From contig LUJM01000088.1 of the NCBI GenBank assembly GCA_001689415.1, positions 1 to 41,407 on the forward strand: a stretch of 41,407 nt of DNA, written 5' to 3'. The DNA comes from Bacteroidales bacterium M2. Lineage in GTDB: Bacteria; Bacteroidota; Bacteroidia; Bacteroidales; Muribaculaceae. Position numbers and translations under genes: made by a program. Under the pieces are notes generated by a model. The model had not been told where the DNA came from and made no database searches. It saw only the letters and a list, made by a program, of their open reading frames with translations. Below, one piece after another: positions 7,174-15,254 of this stretch. Numbering within the stretch: position 1 is the first letter of the stretch; every line of letters starts with the position of its first letter.

Positions 7174-8493
7174 ATGAATGAGTCTTTGAATCGACATGCG
7201 GGCCTTGGCAGATGTGTGCAGTGGTTAAAGAATCACTGCAACGACAATACGTTTGTGATTCTGATATCTGTGATAATAGGCCTTGCTGCCGGATTCGCCG
7301 CATTCGTGCTGAAATTCATGATTGGCAAAACAACGTCGCTGTTGACCGGAAATTTGTCGGCCGGACACTTCAATCTGCAGTTGCTGCTCTACCCCCTCAT
7401 CGGCATTATCCTCACGGGCCTATACCAACGCTATATACTACACCGCAATATCGAACACGGCGTCGAACGAATAGAGGCCGGTCTAAGGCAACGGCGCTAC
7501 AACCTCGGGCGCAAGTACATCTATTCACCATTAATAGCAAGTACCCTTACACTCGGATTCGGCGGTTCAGCCGGATCCGAAGGACCTATAGCCACCGTTG
7601 GCGGTGCCATAGGCGGGAGCCTGGGCCGACGGCTCGAGCTCAGGCCTGAAACAATCCGCGTACTCATCGGTTGCGGAGCCGGAGCAGGTATTGCCGGTAT
7701 ATTCAAGTCTCCGGTCGGAGGTGTGCTTTTCACCCTCGAGGTGTTACAGGTCGAGCTGGGAACAATTACTATTCTCGCCCAATTCATTGCCTGTATTGTT
7801 TCATCAATGACGGCATATGTGCTAAGCGGTTGCACCTACGACATCAACTTCAACCAGACTGTTCCATTCGATATCAGTATCATACCATGGGTATTGCTGC
7901 TGGGAATCTTCTGCGGTATATATTCTTTATATTACCGGCTTATAATGAAGCGCCTGCGATCTTACTTCGAATCGATAAACAACCGCCTGACACGCAATAT
8001 CATCTCCGGCCTGATGCTTGCCATATTGGTTTTTGTGTTCCCGACGCTCTACGGCGAGGGTTATGAATCATTGTCCAAACTCATCAATGGGCATCATGCC
8101 ATATTGTCCGAAGCCAGCCTATTCGCCTCTATGATTTCAGGCCCATGGTTGCTGATTGGCCTCACAGCCATGATATTGATATGCAAACCGGTAGCGGCAT
8201 GTTCATCAAACTCCGGCGGTGGTGTCGCCGGCGACTTTGCCCCGGCCCTTTTTGCCGGAGCTATAGCCGGATTTTTCTTCGGCACATTGCTCAATACAGC
8301 GTTCGGGCTCTCTATCCCTGCGGCGAACATGGCATTTATCGGCATGGCCGCAGTTATGGCAGGAGTTGTCGAAGCCCCGTTAATGGCAATATTCTTAACA
8401 GCAGAAATGGCCGACGGATATCAGTATTTTCTTGCTTTGCTACTCGCAGCGTATGTGTCGTTCGGAGTGGTAAAAACAGCGTCGAAAAAGTAG
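7174..8493 (+). CDS. ClC-family chloride channel/transporter with channel-like residues
   Basis: This inner-membrane protein of 439 residues has about ten or more hydrophobic segments and no C-terminal CBS domains. The three anion-selectivity regions of the ClC fold are recognisable: EHGVERIEAGL (94-104), GSAGSEGP (131-138) with the gating Glu136, and SSNSGGGVAGDFAP (344-357). By alignment with E. coli ClC-ec1, the central Ser position is His95. The internal proton Glu (second Glu of FIIEE) is Val190 (FTLEV), as in animal chloride channels. Known structure-function work ties that Glu to proton coupling, so passive chloride flow rather than 2Cl-/H+ exchange is plausible here, but not proven. 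It stands alone between a terminator and the promoter of the starch genes. Confidence 0.9.
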   Translation: MNESLNRHAGLGRCVQWLKNHCNDNTFVILISVIIGLAAGFAAFVLKFMIGKTTSLLTGNLSAGHFNLQLLLYPLIGIILTGLYQRYILHRNIEHGVERIEAGLRQRRYNLGRKYIYSPLIASTLTLGFGGSAGSEGPIATVGGAIGGSLGRRLELRPETIRVLIGCGAGAGIAGIFKSPVGGVLFTLEVLQVELGTITILAQFIACIVSSMTAYVLSGCTYDINFNQTVPFDISIIPWVLLLGIFCGIYSLYYRLIMKRLRSYFESINNRLTRNIISGLMLAILVFVFPTLYGEGYESLSKLINGHHAILSEASLFASMISGPWLLIGLTAMILICKPVAACSSNSGGGVAGDFAPALFAGAIAGFFFGTLLNTAFGLSIPAANMAFIGMAAVMAGVVEAPLMAIFLTAEMADGYQYFLALLLAAYVSFGVVKTASKK

Positions 8494-8512
8494 TTAAATA
8501 ACTCTAATAAAT

Positions 8513-8543
8513 TTTGCCGTTAGCTATATTTTCACTATTTTTG
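8513..8543 (+). promoter_or_regulatory. Bacteroidetes promoter for the starch module
   Basis: TTTG (8513-8516), a 19-bp spacer, and TATTTTTG (8536-8543) match both promoter boxes. The predicted start site is near 8550, about 32 nt before the GTG at 8582. No other promoter box was seen before the pullulanase or amylase genes, so it may serve all three. Confidence 0.75.
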
Positions 8544-8581
8544 TATAAACGTAAAACACCTATAAACTAATATACAAAGCC

Positions 8582-8893
8582 GTGAAAACTATACGCATAT
8601 TCATCTTATCCCTCTTGCTCTGCACTCTTTGCGGAGGTATAGCGTTTGCGCAGACAGCGGCTGATACCACAACCGAATTACATCGTCAACAGGCGGATAT
8701 CAAAGTCAAGAACGGTGCTGTAGAAATCTACAACACTACCGATACCCCTATTGAAGTAGCTGTCTTTGCCATAACAGGAACTCTCGTCAGACAAGAGACT
8801 CTCGATAGTGGAGATTCCGTAAGCATTGACCTGCCGGCAGGATATTATATCATCAAAGCCGGGACTGTCTCGAAAAGAGTGGCAGTGAAATAG
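8582..8893 (+). CDS. Secreted protein made of little more than a T9SS-like sorting domain
   Basis: The 103-residue product starts at GTG 8582 with a signal peptide (about residues 1-23, ending AFAQ). After a short linker comes one beta-sandwich-like module (VKNGAVEIYNTTDTPIEVAV onward), closing GYYIIKAGTVSKRVAVK. That pattern resembles the C-terminal sorting domain that Bacteroidetes type IX substrates carry after their cargo, yet no cargo precedes it here. It lies 30 nt before the pullulanase gene, behind a good promoter. It could be a remnant of a larger protein, a small surface protein, or a chaperone-like partner for secretion. The GTG start is supported by the leader starting exactly there (MKTIRIFILSLLLC) and by the lack of another start. 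Confidence 0.7.
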   Translation: MKTIRIFILSLLLCTLCGGIAFAQTAADTTTELHRQQADIKVKNGAVEIYNTTDTPIEVAVFAITGTLVRQETLDSGDSVSIDLPAGYYIIKAGTVSKRVAVK

Positions 8894-8923
8894 ATTATAC
8901 TTACTTATACTTACTTATCTCAG

Positions 8924-10933
8924 ATGTACTTGAAATTCCAACACCTTTTTGCCGCAGTCGCGCTCGGACTTGCGGCACCTGTAAACATGGAAGCTACAAA
9001 TCCCGACGCACAGTATGCCTCGTGGCCGGCGTACTCAAACGACGACCTTGAGTTAAAAGTCGACAACAGCGGTACCCACTTCACACTTTGGTCACCCAAA
9101 GCTGATGCCGCAGAAGTAAAAATATACGATACCGACCGCAACACACAAGCCGTACGAACATTGGCCATGAAGCGTGGCAACAACGGTACATAGCGTGCGT
9201 CTGTCCCCGAAAAACTATATGGCAAATTCTATACATTTGCAGTCACTGTAAATGGTAAAAAGCTCGACGAGACCCCCGGCATCTGGGCTAAAGCCGTCGG
9301 CACTAACGGTCATCGCGCAGCAATTATCGACATGGCCGCCACCAACCCGCAAGGCTGGGACAAAGACCGCGGGCCCAAACTTGATAATATCACCGATGCC
9401 GTGCTCTACGAGATGCACCACCGCGACTTCAGCATCGACCCTTCGTCGGGAATCGTGCACAAAGGCAAATTCCTCGCACTCACAGAGCCCGATACAAAAT
9501 CGCCCCAAGGACGCTCTACCGGCATAGACCACCTCAAAGAGCTCGGCGTGACCCACGTGCACATTCTGCCCTCTTATGATTACAACTCTGTAGACGAAGC
9601 CAACCTGCCGTCGAATCAATACAACTGGGGTTACGACCCTTACAACTACAATGCCCCGGAAGGCAGTTATTCTACCGACCCCGCCAATCCGTCGGTCCGC
9701 ATACGAGAAATGAAAGAAATGGTCAAAGCACTCCACGATGCCGGAATCGGTGTCGTAATGGACGTGGTATATAACCATACCGCCGACAACGACGCTTCCA
9801 ACTTCTCACTCACTGCACCCGGTTATTTCTACCGACACCGTCCCGATGGCAGCTACAGCGATGCCTCCGGCTGTGGAAACGAAACAGCTTCCGACCGCCA
9901 AATGATGCGTGATTTCATCGTGAACTCCGTGAAATACTGGGCTAAAGAATACCATATCGACGGTTTTCGCTTCGATCTCATGGCGATACACGACATCGAG
10001 ACCATGAACGAGGTAGCCGCTGAACTCAAGAAAATCAACCCGTCGATATTCGTGTACGGCGAAGGGTGGACCGCCGGCGATTCACCACTCCCCGCTGAGA
10101 AGCGTGCGCTTAAAGAGAATGTCGACAAAATGAAAGGTATCGCAGTATTCTCCGACGACATCCGCGATGCCGTAAAAGGCCACTACAGCAATGCCGAAGA
10201 CCGGGGTTTTGCCACCGGGAAACCAGGCAACGAAGAGACCGTTAAAATCGGTATCGTAGCATCAACTGCACACCCCCAGGTTGACTACAGCAAAGGCAAC
10301 AATTCTAAATTTGCCTATGCCGGCGCTCCGACCGAGATTATCAACTATGTTTCATGCCACGACGACCTTACTCTTACCGACAAACTCGCCAAGAGTATGC
10401 CAGGCTCTACCGAGGCCGAGCGCCAGCGTGCAGCACGACTCGCTCAAACTATCGTGTTCACATCGCAGGGTACTCCGTTTATGTTTGCAGGCGAAGAGGT
10501 TTTCCGCAACAAAAAAGGCGTTCACAACTCATACAAATCGCCCGACAGCGTAAATGCTATCGACTGGAGCCTCAAGACCAAAAATGCAGCACAGTTTGAC
10601 TATTATCGCAATCTGATACGCCTGCGCAAGGAACACCCGGCATTCCGAATGACAAGCGCCGAGGATATCGCCAAAAATATCGTATTCGACAAAGTGAAAT
10701 CCGACAATGTGATTTCATACTCTATACGCAATAATGCCAACGGTGATACATGGAAAGAAATCAAATTGGTATTCAACGGCTCTGCCACACCCTTTACCGC
10801 CAGAATTCCCAAAGGTGAGTGGACTGTAATTGCCCGCGACGGCGAGCTCAATCCCGACGGCATGGCTACAGTCAAAGGCGGCTCGATTGTGGTAACACCC
10901 ACATCGGCTCTTATACTTGCCCGTACACGATAA
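8924..10933 (+). pseudogene. pulA: Type I pullulanase interrupted by one in-frame amber codon
   Basis: Read through, the frame codes 669 residues: a signal peptide (about 1-28), a CBM48-like beta domain (about 40-125) and a GH13 barrel that would cut alpha-1,6 branches of starch or pullulan. Signatures in the barrel are YNWGYDP, the nucleophile Asp351 in DGFRFD, the acid/base Glu380 in VYGEGW, and SCHDD with Asp480. Codon 90 (9191-9193) is TAG in the context GNNGT-stop-RASVPEKLYGKFYTF. Family members carry a Trp there, so a single TGG to TAG change explains it. Both sides remain in the same frame with no other damage. TAG is a normal stop for ribH and others, so code reassignment is excluded. 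A restart at ATG 9332 would give a 533-residue catalytic protein without leader or CBM48. Sequencing error is also possible. Confidence 0.8.
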
Positions 10934-10989
10934 GCACATCGCATTGATACATAGGACACTATTCAGAAATAATCAGCATACTTACTTAA

Positions 10990-12414
10990 ATGAAGAAATC
11001 AGTATTTTTACTGGCTGGCGGATTGCTAATGGGAATGACCGCTATGCCGGGCTTTGCGAGTGAACGCAAAACTTCTCCGCAGGACGAGCTTATACTTCAT
11101 GCATGGTCTTGGTCGCTCGACACCATTGCAGCAAACATGAAACTTATCAAGGATGCAGGCTTCGATTTCGTACAGACCTCTCCCGTACAGAGCTGCTATG
11201 TAGGCGACGGAGGCGGCATGGCACTAATGAGCCGGCCCGGCGACAAAGTTATAGGCAAATGGTACTACTACTACCAGCCTACCGACTGGAAAATAGGCAA
11301 CTATATGCTCGGCGACCGCGACGACTTCAAAGCCATGTGCGACAGTGCGTACAAATATGGAGTCAAGGTAATTGTTGATGTATTGCCCAACCACACCGCG
11401 GTAGAGCATACTGCCGTGCTGCCTGGCCTCGACAACGCTGTCGGCGGCCACGAGAATCTATTCCATGCCAACGGCATGAAAGATTGCATCGACTACAACA
11501 ACCGCGAACAATGTACTACATATAAAATGGGCGGACTTCCTGATGTAAATACCGAGAATCCTGATTTCCAGTATTATTACATGCAGTATGTCAACGACCT
11601 CATCAACCTCGGAGCTCGTGGCTTCCGCTACGATACAGCCAAGCACATAGGCCTTCCAAGCGACCCGGTCGACCCCAAAGCCAAAGAAAATGATTTCTGG
11701 GATATAGCAACAGGCCGCAAGGGAGTCAAGGGCCTTTCGCTACTTATGCCCGACAGCCTCTACATATATGGCGAGGTCCTTCAGGACAAAAATGTGAAAG
11801 AGACTGAATACGATGACTATATGGACCTCACCGCAAGCAACTACGGCCACGCTCTGCGCAATGTACTCGCTGCCGGAGATACACGAGTAGAAGACCTTGC
11901 CAACTGGCAGCACCCTTCCGACCCAACTGCACTCGTAACATGGGTTGAAAGCCACGACACATACTGCAACCAGAATGAATCGGCAGGTCTTACCGACGAC
12001 CAGATACGCACCGGTTGGGTATTCCTCGCATCCCGCGCTACAGGCAAACCTCTATTCTTCAGCCGTCCAGCCGGAAGCACTCGTCAAAACTACTGGGGCA
12101 ACAACCGTATTGGCGCACGTGGCAACGACGAATTCTTCCACCCCGAGGTTGTGGCAGCCAACAAATTCCGTCACGCCATGTCGGGACAGCCCGAAGCCCT
12201 GAGCTACAGCGACAACGGTGCTATCGCAATGGTTAGTCGCGGCACAAAAGGCTTAGCTTTGATCAATTTCTCTACCAAAGATCAAAAAGTAAAAATGCCA
12301 ACCAATCTGCCCGACGGAACATATACCGATGCCGTACATTCTACAACTTTCAAAGTCACCAAAGGCATACTCACAGGCAAGGTAGCGCCTACAAGCACTT
12401 ACATTCTGTATTAA
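10990..12414 (+). CDS. Secreted alpha-amylase, GH13 (AmyE-like)
   Basis: This enzyme should cut internal alpha-1,4 bonds of starch. The 474-residue protein has a signal peptide (about 1-23) and follows Bacillus AmyE closely through the barrel: LHAWSWSLDTIAANMKLIKDAG (start of the barrel), DVLPNHT (130-136), the nucleophile Asp215 in GFRYDTAKHI, the acid/base Glu262 in YGEVLQD, TASNYGHALR, and Asp323 in WVESHDTY. The C-terminal beta domain ends PTSTYILY; no starch-binding module or sorting domain follows. It lies 56 nt after the pullulanase with no visible promoter box, so it is probably on the same transcript and could stay active even if the pullulanase is lost. A hairpin terminator follows. 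Confidence 0.92.
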   Translation: MKKSVFLLAGGLLMGMTAMPGFASERKTSPQDELILHAWSWSLDTIAANMKLIKDAGFDFVQTSPVQSCYVGDGGGMALMSRPGDKVIGKWYYYYQPTDWKIGNYMLGDRDDFKAMCDSAYKYGVKVIVDVLPNHTAVEHTAVLPGLDNAVGGHENLFHANGMKDCIDYNNREQCTTYKMGGLPDVNTENPDFQYYYMQYVNDLINLGARGFRYDTAKHIGLPSDPVDPKAKENDFWDIATGRKGVKGLSLLMPDSLYIYGEVLQDKNVKETEYDDYMDLTASNYGHALRNVLAAGDTRVEDLANWQHPSDPTALVTWVESHDTYCNQNESAGLTDDQIRTGWVFLASRATGKPLFFSRPAGSTRQNYWGNNRIGARGNDEFFHPEVVAANKFRHAMSGQPEALSYSDNGAIAMVSRGTKGLALINFSTKDQKVKMPTNLPDGTYTDAVHSTTFKVTKGILTGKVAPTSTYILY

Positions 12415-12436
12415 TACGTATCGAACTATACATCAA

Positions 12437-12466
12437 AAGAGGATGGCAATCGCTGTCCTCTTTTTA
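12437..12466 (+). terminator. Intrinsic terminator after the amylase gene
   Basis: AAGAGGA (12437-12443) pairs with TCCTCTT (12456-12462), with TGGC/GCTG extending the stem through wobble pairs, and the right arm runs into TTTTT. It closes the starch module. Confidence 0.75.
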
Positions 12467-12487
12467 TGTCTTTTCGAAAAAAAGGCA

Positions 12488-12495
12488 TAACTTTG
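12488..12495 (+). promoter_or_regulatory. Bacteroidetes -7 box for the CaCA exchanger gene
   Basis: TAACTTTG matches TAnnTTTG, with the predicted start near 12502 and a leader of about 55 nt to ATG 12557. The -33 region is not a clear TTTG. Confidence 0.55.
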
Positions 12496-12556
12496 TAGCA
12501 TAAGAGCATACATAGTTGTTATAACTTATCATACCCTATAGTAACATCCAACCTTT

Positions 12557-13531
12557 ATGTTAACCGATATTTTATTCCTCCTCCTCGGCCTCGTTCTTAT
12601 ATTGCTTGGGGCAAACGGACTTACCGATGGAGCATCTGCCTTGGCTAAGCGCTGGGGCATAAGTGATCTTGTGATAGGCCTCACTGTTGTTGCTTTCGGA
12701 ACATCTGCCCCGGAACTGGTTATCAGCATAGTATCAGCAGTCAATGGCAATGCCGGGCTCGCGATAGGCAATGTCGTGGGTAGCAACATATTCAATATCC
12801 TTGTAATCATTGGCATAACAGCTATGGTGATACCTATTAAAATTGAGCGGAGCATCATGATCAACGAGATTCCATTGGTCATACTTTCGTCAATCGCACT
12901 CTTTGTAATCGGCAACTCGGTTTTTCTCGACAGCACCGCGACATCTTCGGTTTCAAGAGTCGAGGGCATATTGCTGCTCTTGTTCTTTATGATATTCATG
13001 CGCTATACATTTTCGCAGACAAAAACGGTATCACCGGAGTCTGTCGACGGAGAGCAGGCCGAAAGCATCAAGCCCATGCCCATATGGAAATCTGTTCTTT
13101 GGGTTGCAGGCGGCCTTGCCGGGCTGATTTACGGTGGCGACAGATTTGTAGCCGGCGCATCAGGTATTGCATCGGGCTTAGGTGTAAGCGATGCTGTTAT
13201 CGGCCTCACCATTGTCGCCGCCGGTACTTCATTGCCCGAGTTGGCCACATCAGTCGCCGCAGCGATAAAAGGTAAACCGGGTATAGCCCTCGGCAACGTA
13301 ATAGGCAGCAATATATTCAACATCTTCCTTGTATTAGGAGCAGCAGCAACTATAAAGCCTATGCAATTCGGATCGATAGGCAATATCGACCTGCTCACAT
13401 TATTGGTGTCGAGCTTTCTCTTCTGGTTCTTCGGCTGGTTCTTCCGCAAACGAACAATTACACGAGTCGAAGGAGCTATACTTACATCCTGCTACATAGC
13501 ATATGTAGTGTATCAGGTAATCAATGCCTGA
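12557..13531 (+). CDS. Calcium/sodium antiporter, CaCA family (YrbG-like)
   Basis: The 324-residue inner-membrane protein is built of two inverted repeats of about five helices each, the layout of CaCA exchangers that swap Ca2+ for Na+ or H+. Both alpha-repeats are clear: GTSAPELVISI with GNVVGSNIFNIL in the first half, and GTSLPELATSV with GNVIGSNIFNIF in the second. The acidic residue of each GTSxPE motif is the expected ion ligand. The halves are joined by a short polar loop (SPESVDGEQAESIKP, near residues 158-172). Length is standard for YrbG-type proteins. It has its own -7 box and stands alone between the starch module and the HU-SPOR gene. Ion choice cannot be read from sequence. Confidence 0.92.
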   Translation: MLTDILFLLLGLVLILLGANGLTDGASALAKRWGISDLVIGLTVVAFGTSAPELVISIVSAVNGNAGLAIGNVVGSNIFNILVIIGITAMVIPIKIERSIMINEIPLVILSSIALFVIGNSVFLDSTATSSVSRVEGILLLLFFMIFMRYTFSQTKTVSPESVDGEQAESIKPMPIWKSVLWVAGGLAGLIYGGDRFVAGASGIASGLGVSDAVIGLTIVAAGTSLPELATSVAAAIKGKPGIALGNVIGSNIFNIFLVLGAAATIKPMQFGSIGNIDLLTLLVSSFLFWFFGWFFRKRTITRVEGAILTSCYIAYVVYQVINA

Positions 13532-13585
13532 GTTTTTTTCGAAAAAAATATTCGACAAAAGGTTTAACTTTTGAAATAAAATAGC

Positions 13586-13593
13586 TAATTTTG
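13586..13593 (+). promoter_or_regulatory. Bacteroidetes -7 box for the HU-SPOR gene
   Basis: TAATTTTG matches TAnnTTTG. The start site is expected near 13600, giving a leader of about 37 nt before the TTG start at 13637. The -33 position reads GTTTA, a weak match. Confidence 0.55.
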
Positions 13594-13636
13594 TATTCGC
13601 AAAACCCCTCTGTAAGCTAATAAACCAATTAAACGA

Positions 13637-14575
13637 TTGAATACCACAAAGCTACATATCGAGCGTATTTTGGCTGAGCATGGCATCGTAGCCGTGCCCG
13701 GGCTGGGTACTTTTGTTGCCCGGCGGGTTTCATCGTCTCTAAATGGGAATAAGCTTTCAGCACCGGGCTCTACCGTAGGTTTTGAATATTACAGCGAGAT
13801 GCTCGAAGACGGCGAACTATGCGCGTCCTTATCTCGTGCGCTCAACTGTGAAACCTCACAGGCTACAAATATCATTGCTGAAGACATAGAGAATATACGC
13901 CGAGAAATCAGCATCGAAGGTCAAAGCATTATAGGAAACTGCGGCAGCCTTCGAAGCGACGACTCTATTCTTTCTTTCGAGGCAAAGACGGAAGATAACT
14001 GGCTGCAGAAACTATCGATAGAGCCATTGAGTGAAATCGTTGCCGAAGAGGAAATCGAGAACGAAAACGAACGTCGCCGCGAAGCTTTCATGCGTTCGCT
14101 TCGTCGCACAGCATCGTCAGCAGCGGCTATCGCCATTTTTGTGCTCATCGCATTTATCTTCTCCCAGATGCCCGGCCGCCGTGTCGGAGACCCACAAGTG
14201 GCCTCTATGGGCTTCGAGCAGCCTACCCTCCCCGTACAGCCAATCAGCGGGGCCTCTGCCGAACCTTCGCTTGTACTCATTTTCAACACTCCCGCCGATG
14301 CCTCATGCCCGGTAGAGAGCGAGCCTATAGCAATCGCACAGCTGCCTAAAAACGACCCTGCCGACAAATACTGCCTCGTAGTGGCATCGTTGGCATCGAG
14401 AGCTGATGCCGAAGAATATGTAGCGACTTACGGCTCTGACTATAAGATTCTTGAAAAAGACGGACGCTACCGAATTTATACCCTTAGCGGCCCAAGCTTC
14501 AGCGCACTAAATAGTGCAGCCGCAGAAACAGGCGAATTCAAGCGCCACCCCAATGCCTGGATTTGTCGCAAATAA
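13637..14575 (+). CDS. HU-CCDC81/SPOR membrane protein
   Basis: The 312-residue protein joins three parts seen together in Bacteroidetes. Residues 1-115 are HU-fold-like (LHIERILAEHGIVAVPGLGTF is the characteristic start of the bacterial CCDC81-type HU domain), one transmembrane helix spans about 159-177, and a SPOR domain closes the protein (about 240-312, beginning KYCLVVASLASRADAEEYV). SPOR domains bind denuded peptidoglycan glycans, so the C-terminus should be periplasmic and the HU part cytoplasmic, a topology that could link septal or wall sites with something inside the cell. The start is TTG 13637, because the HU domain begins at once and no ATG lies nearby in frame. A Crp-like regulator gene follows 48 nt later. 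Confidence 0.85.
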   Translation: MNTTKLHIERILAEHGIVAVPGLGTFVARRVSSSLNGNKLSAPGSTVGFEYYSEMLEDGELCASLSRALNCETSQATNIIAEDIENIRREISIEGQSIIGNCGSLRSDDSILSFEAKTEDNWLQKLSIEPLSEIVAEEEIENENERRREAFMRSLRRTASSAAAIAIFVLIAFIFSQMPGRRVGDPQVASMGFEQPTLPVQPISGASAEPSLVLIFNTPADASCPVESEPIAIAQLPKNDPADKYCLVVASLASRADAEEYVATYGSDYKILEKDGRYRIYTLSGPSFSALNSAAAETGEFKRHPNAWICRK

Positions 14576-14623
14576 TCAAAACCTTTTACCCCTCGGAGAT
14601 TTTTGGTCCCATTCTCTCTCTTC

Positions 14624-15184
14624 ATGGCAGACCTGCAGACATACGATATATTCGACTTTAGCCCAATGGTTGATTATATCCGCAGCCATGGAGAATTGCG
14701 CAGCTATGCCAAAGGAGAGTGCTTTGCAACTATCAACAGTATCGCCACCGAGATAGGTATTGTCGCGAGTGGTGCATTTTCATTTTCCAAGCCTGACTTT
14801 CGTGGTGATTTACAGATTTTGTCGCTGTCTTTCAGCGGTGAATTCGTTGGGGCATTTATCTCTGCCAAAGGACGCAGGTCTGCATTTGACATCACAGCCA
14901 TGTGCAAGTCGGAAGTATATGTGGTTGATCATCAGGCCATGATTGACTATATCGAGAACAAATTACCCCCGGAGACCATTGCACAACTCTACTATGCCAT
15001 AGCATACGGCTTCATGTTTAGAGGAGCTTCATATCGCTGTGATTCGCCCGAAATGAGGTATTTAGAACTCATAGAAAGATGCCCGCAGATTTTTGATGTC
15101 ATGTCGAAATCAGCTATTGCAGCCTATCTCGGCATAACCCGCGAGCACTTCTCTCGCTTACGTACCAAACTGAAAAATTTCTAA
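14624..15184 (+). CDS. Degenerate Crp/Fnr-family regulator
   Basis: Counting from ATG 14624 the product has 186 residues; an in-frame TTG at 14603 could add seven, but those residues look unstructured. The first two-thirds resemble a cyclic-nucleotide-binding-type beta roll (GIVASGAFSFSKPDF, SFSGEFVGAF), but the Arg and Glu phosphate cassette of true CRP is not visible, so cAMP binding is unlikely. The last 45 residues hold a helix-turn-helix (SAIAAYLGITREHFSRLRTKL), the form typical of Bacteroidetes Crp-like regulators. It is probably co-transcribed with the HU-SPOR gene and stands in front of the transglutaminase gene, with a terminator in between. The second Crp-like protein (19362) shares the HTH style but not the full sequence. 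Target genes are unknown. Confidence 0.75.
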   Translation: MADLQTYDIFDFSPMVDYIRSHGELRSYAKGECFATINSIATEIGIVASGAFSFSKPDFRGDLQILSLSFSGEFVGAFISAKGRRSAFDITAMCKSEVYVVDHQAMIDYIENKLPPETIAQLYYAIAYGFMFRGASYRCDSPEMRYLELIERCPQIFDVMSKSAIAAYLGITREHFSRLRTKLKNF

Positions 15185-15210
15185 AAGTGTGATTTTAATC
15201 ACACTTTTTT
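15183..15210 (+). terminator. Intrinsic terminator after the first Crp-like gene
   Basis: AAAAGTGTGATT (15183-15194) pairs exactly with AATCACACTTTT (15197-15208), with a T6 run at 15205-15210. The stem begins inside the stop codon region of the upstream gene. Confidence 0.85.
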
Positions 15211-15224
15211 ATGTCTTGTATTCC

Positions 15225-15232
15225 TAACTTTG
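15225..15232 (+). promoter_or_regulatory. Bacteroidetes -7 box for the transglutaminase gene
   Basis: TAACTTTG is a full match to the -7 consensus, with a start expected near 15239 and a leader of about 16 nt. The -33 region overlaps the preceding terminator T-run and lacks a clean TTTG. Confidence 0.55.
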
Positions 15233-15254
15233 CAGTGAAATCATCAAGCACTTT

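Noticed and set aside
8924..10933. Reassignment of TAG to an amino acid as explanation for the amber codon in the pullulanase
   Set aside because: TAG ends ribH, the ClC gene, the 8582 gene, the transglutaminase gene, the large secreted protein, mreC and mreD at their expected lengths, so TAG is a normal stop here.
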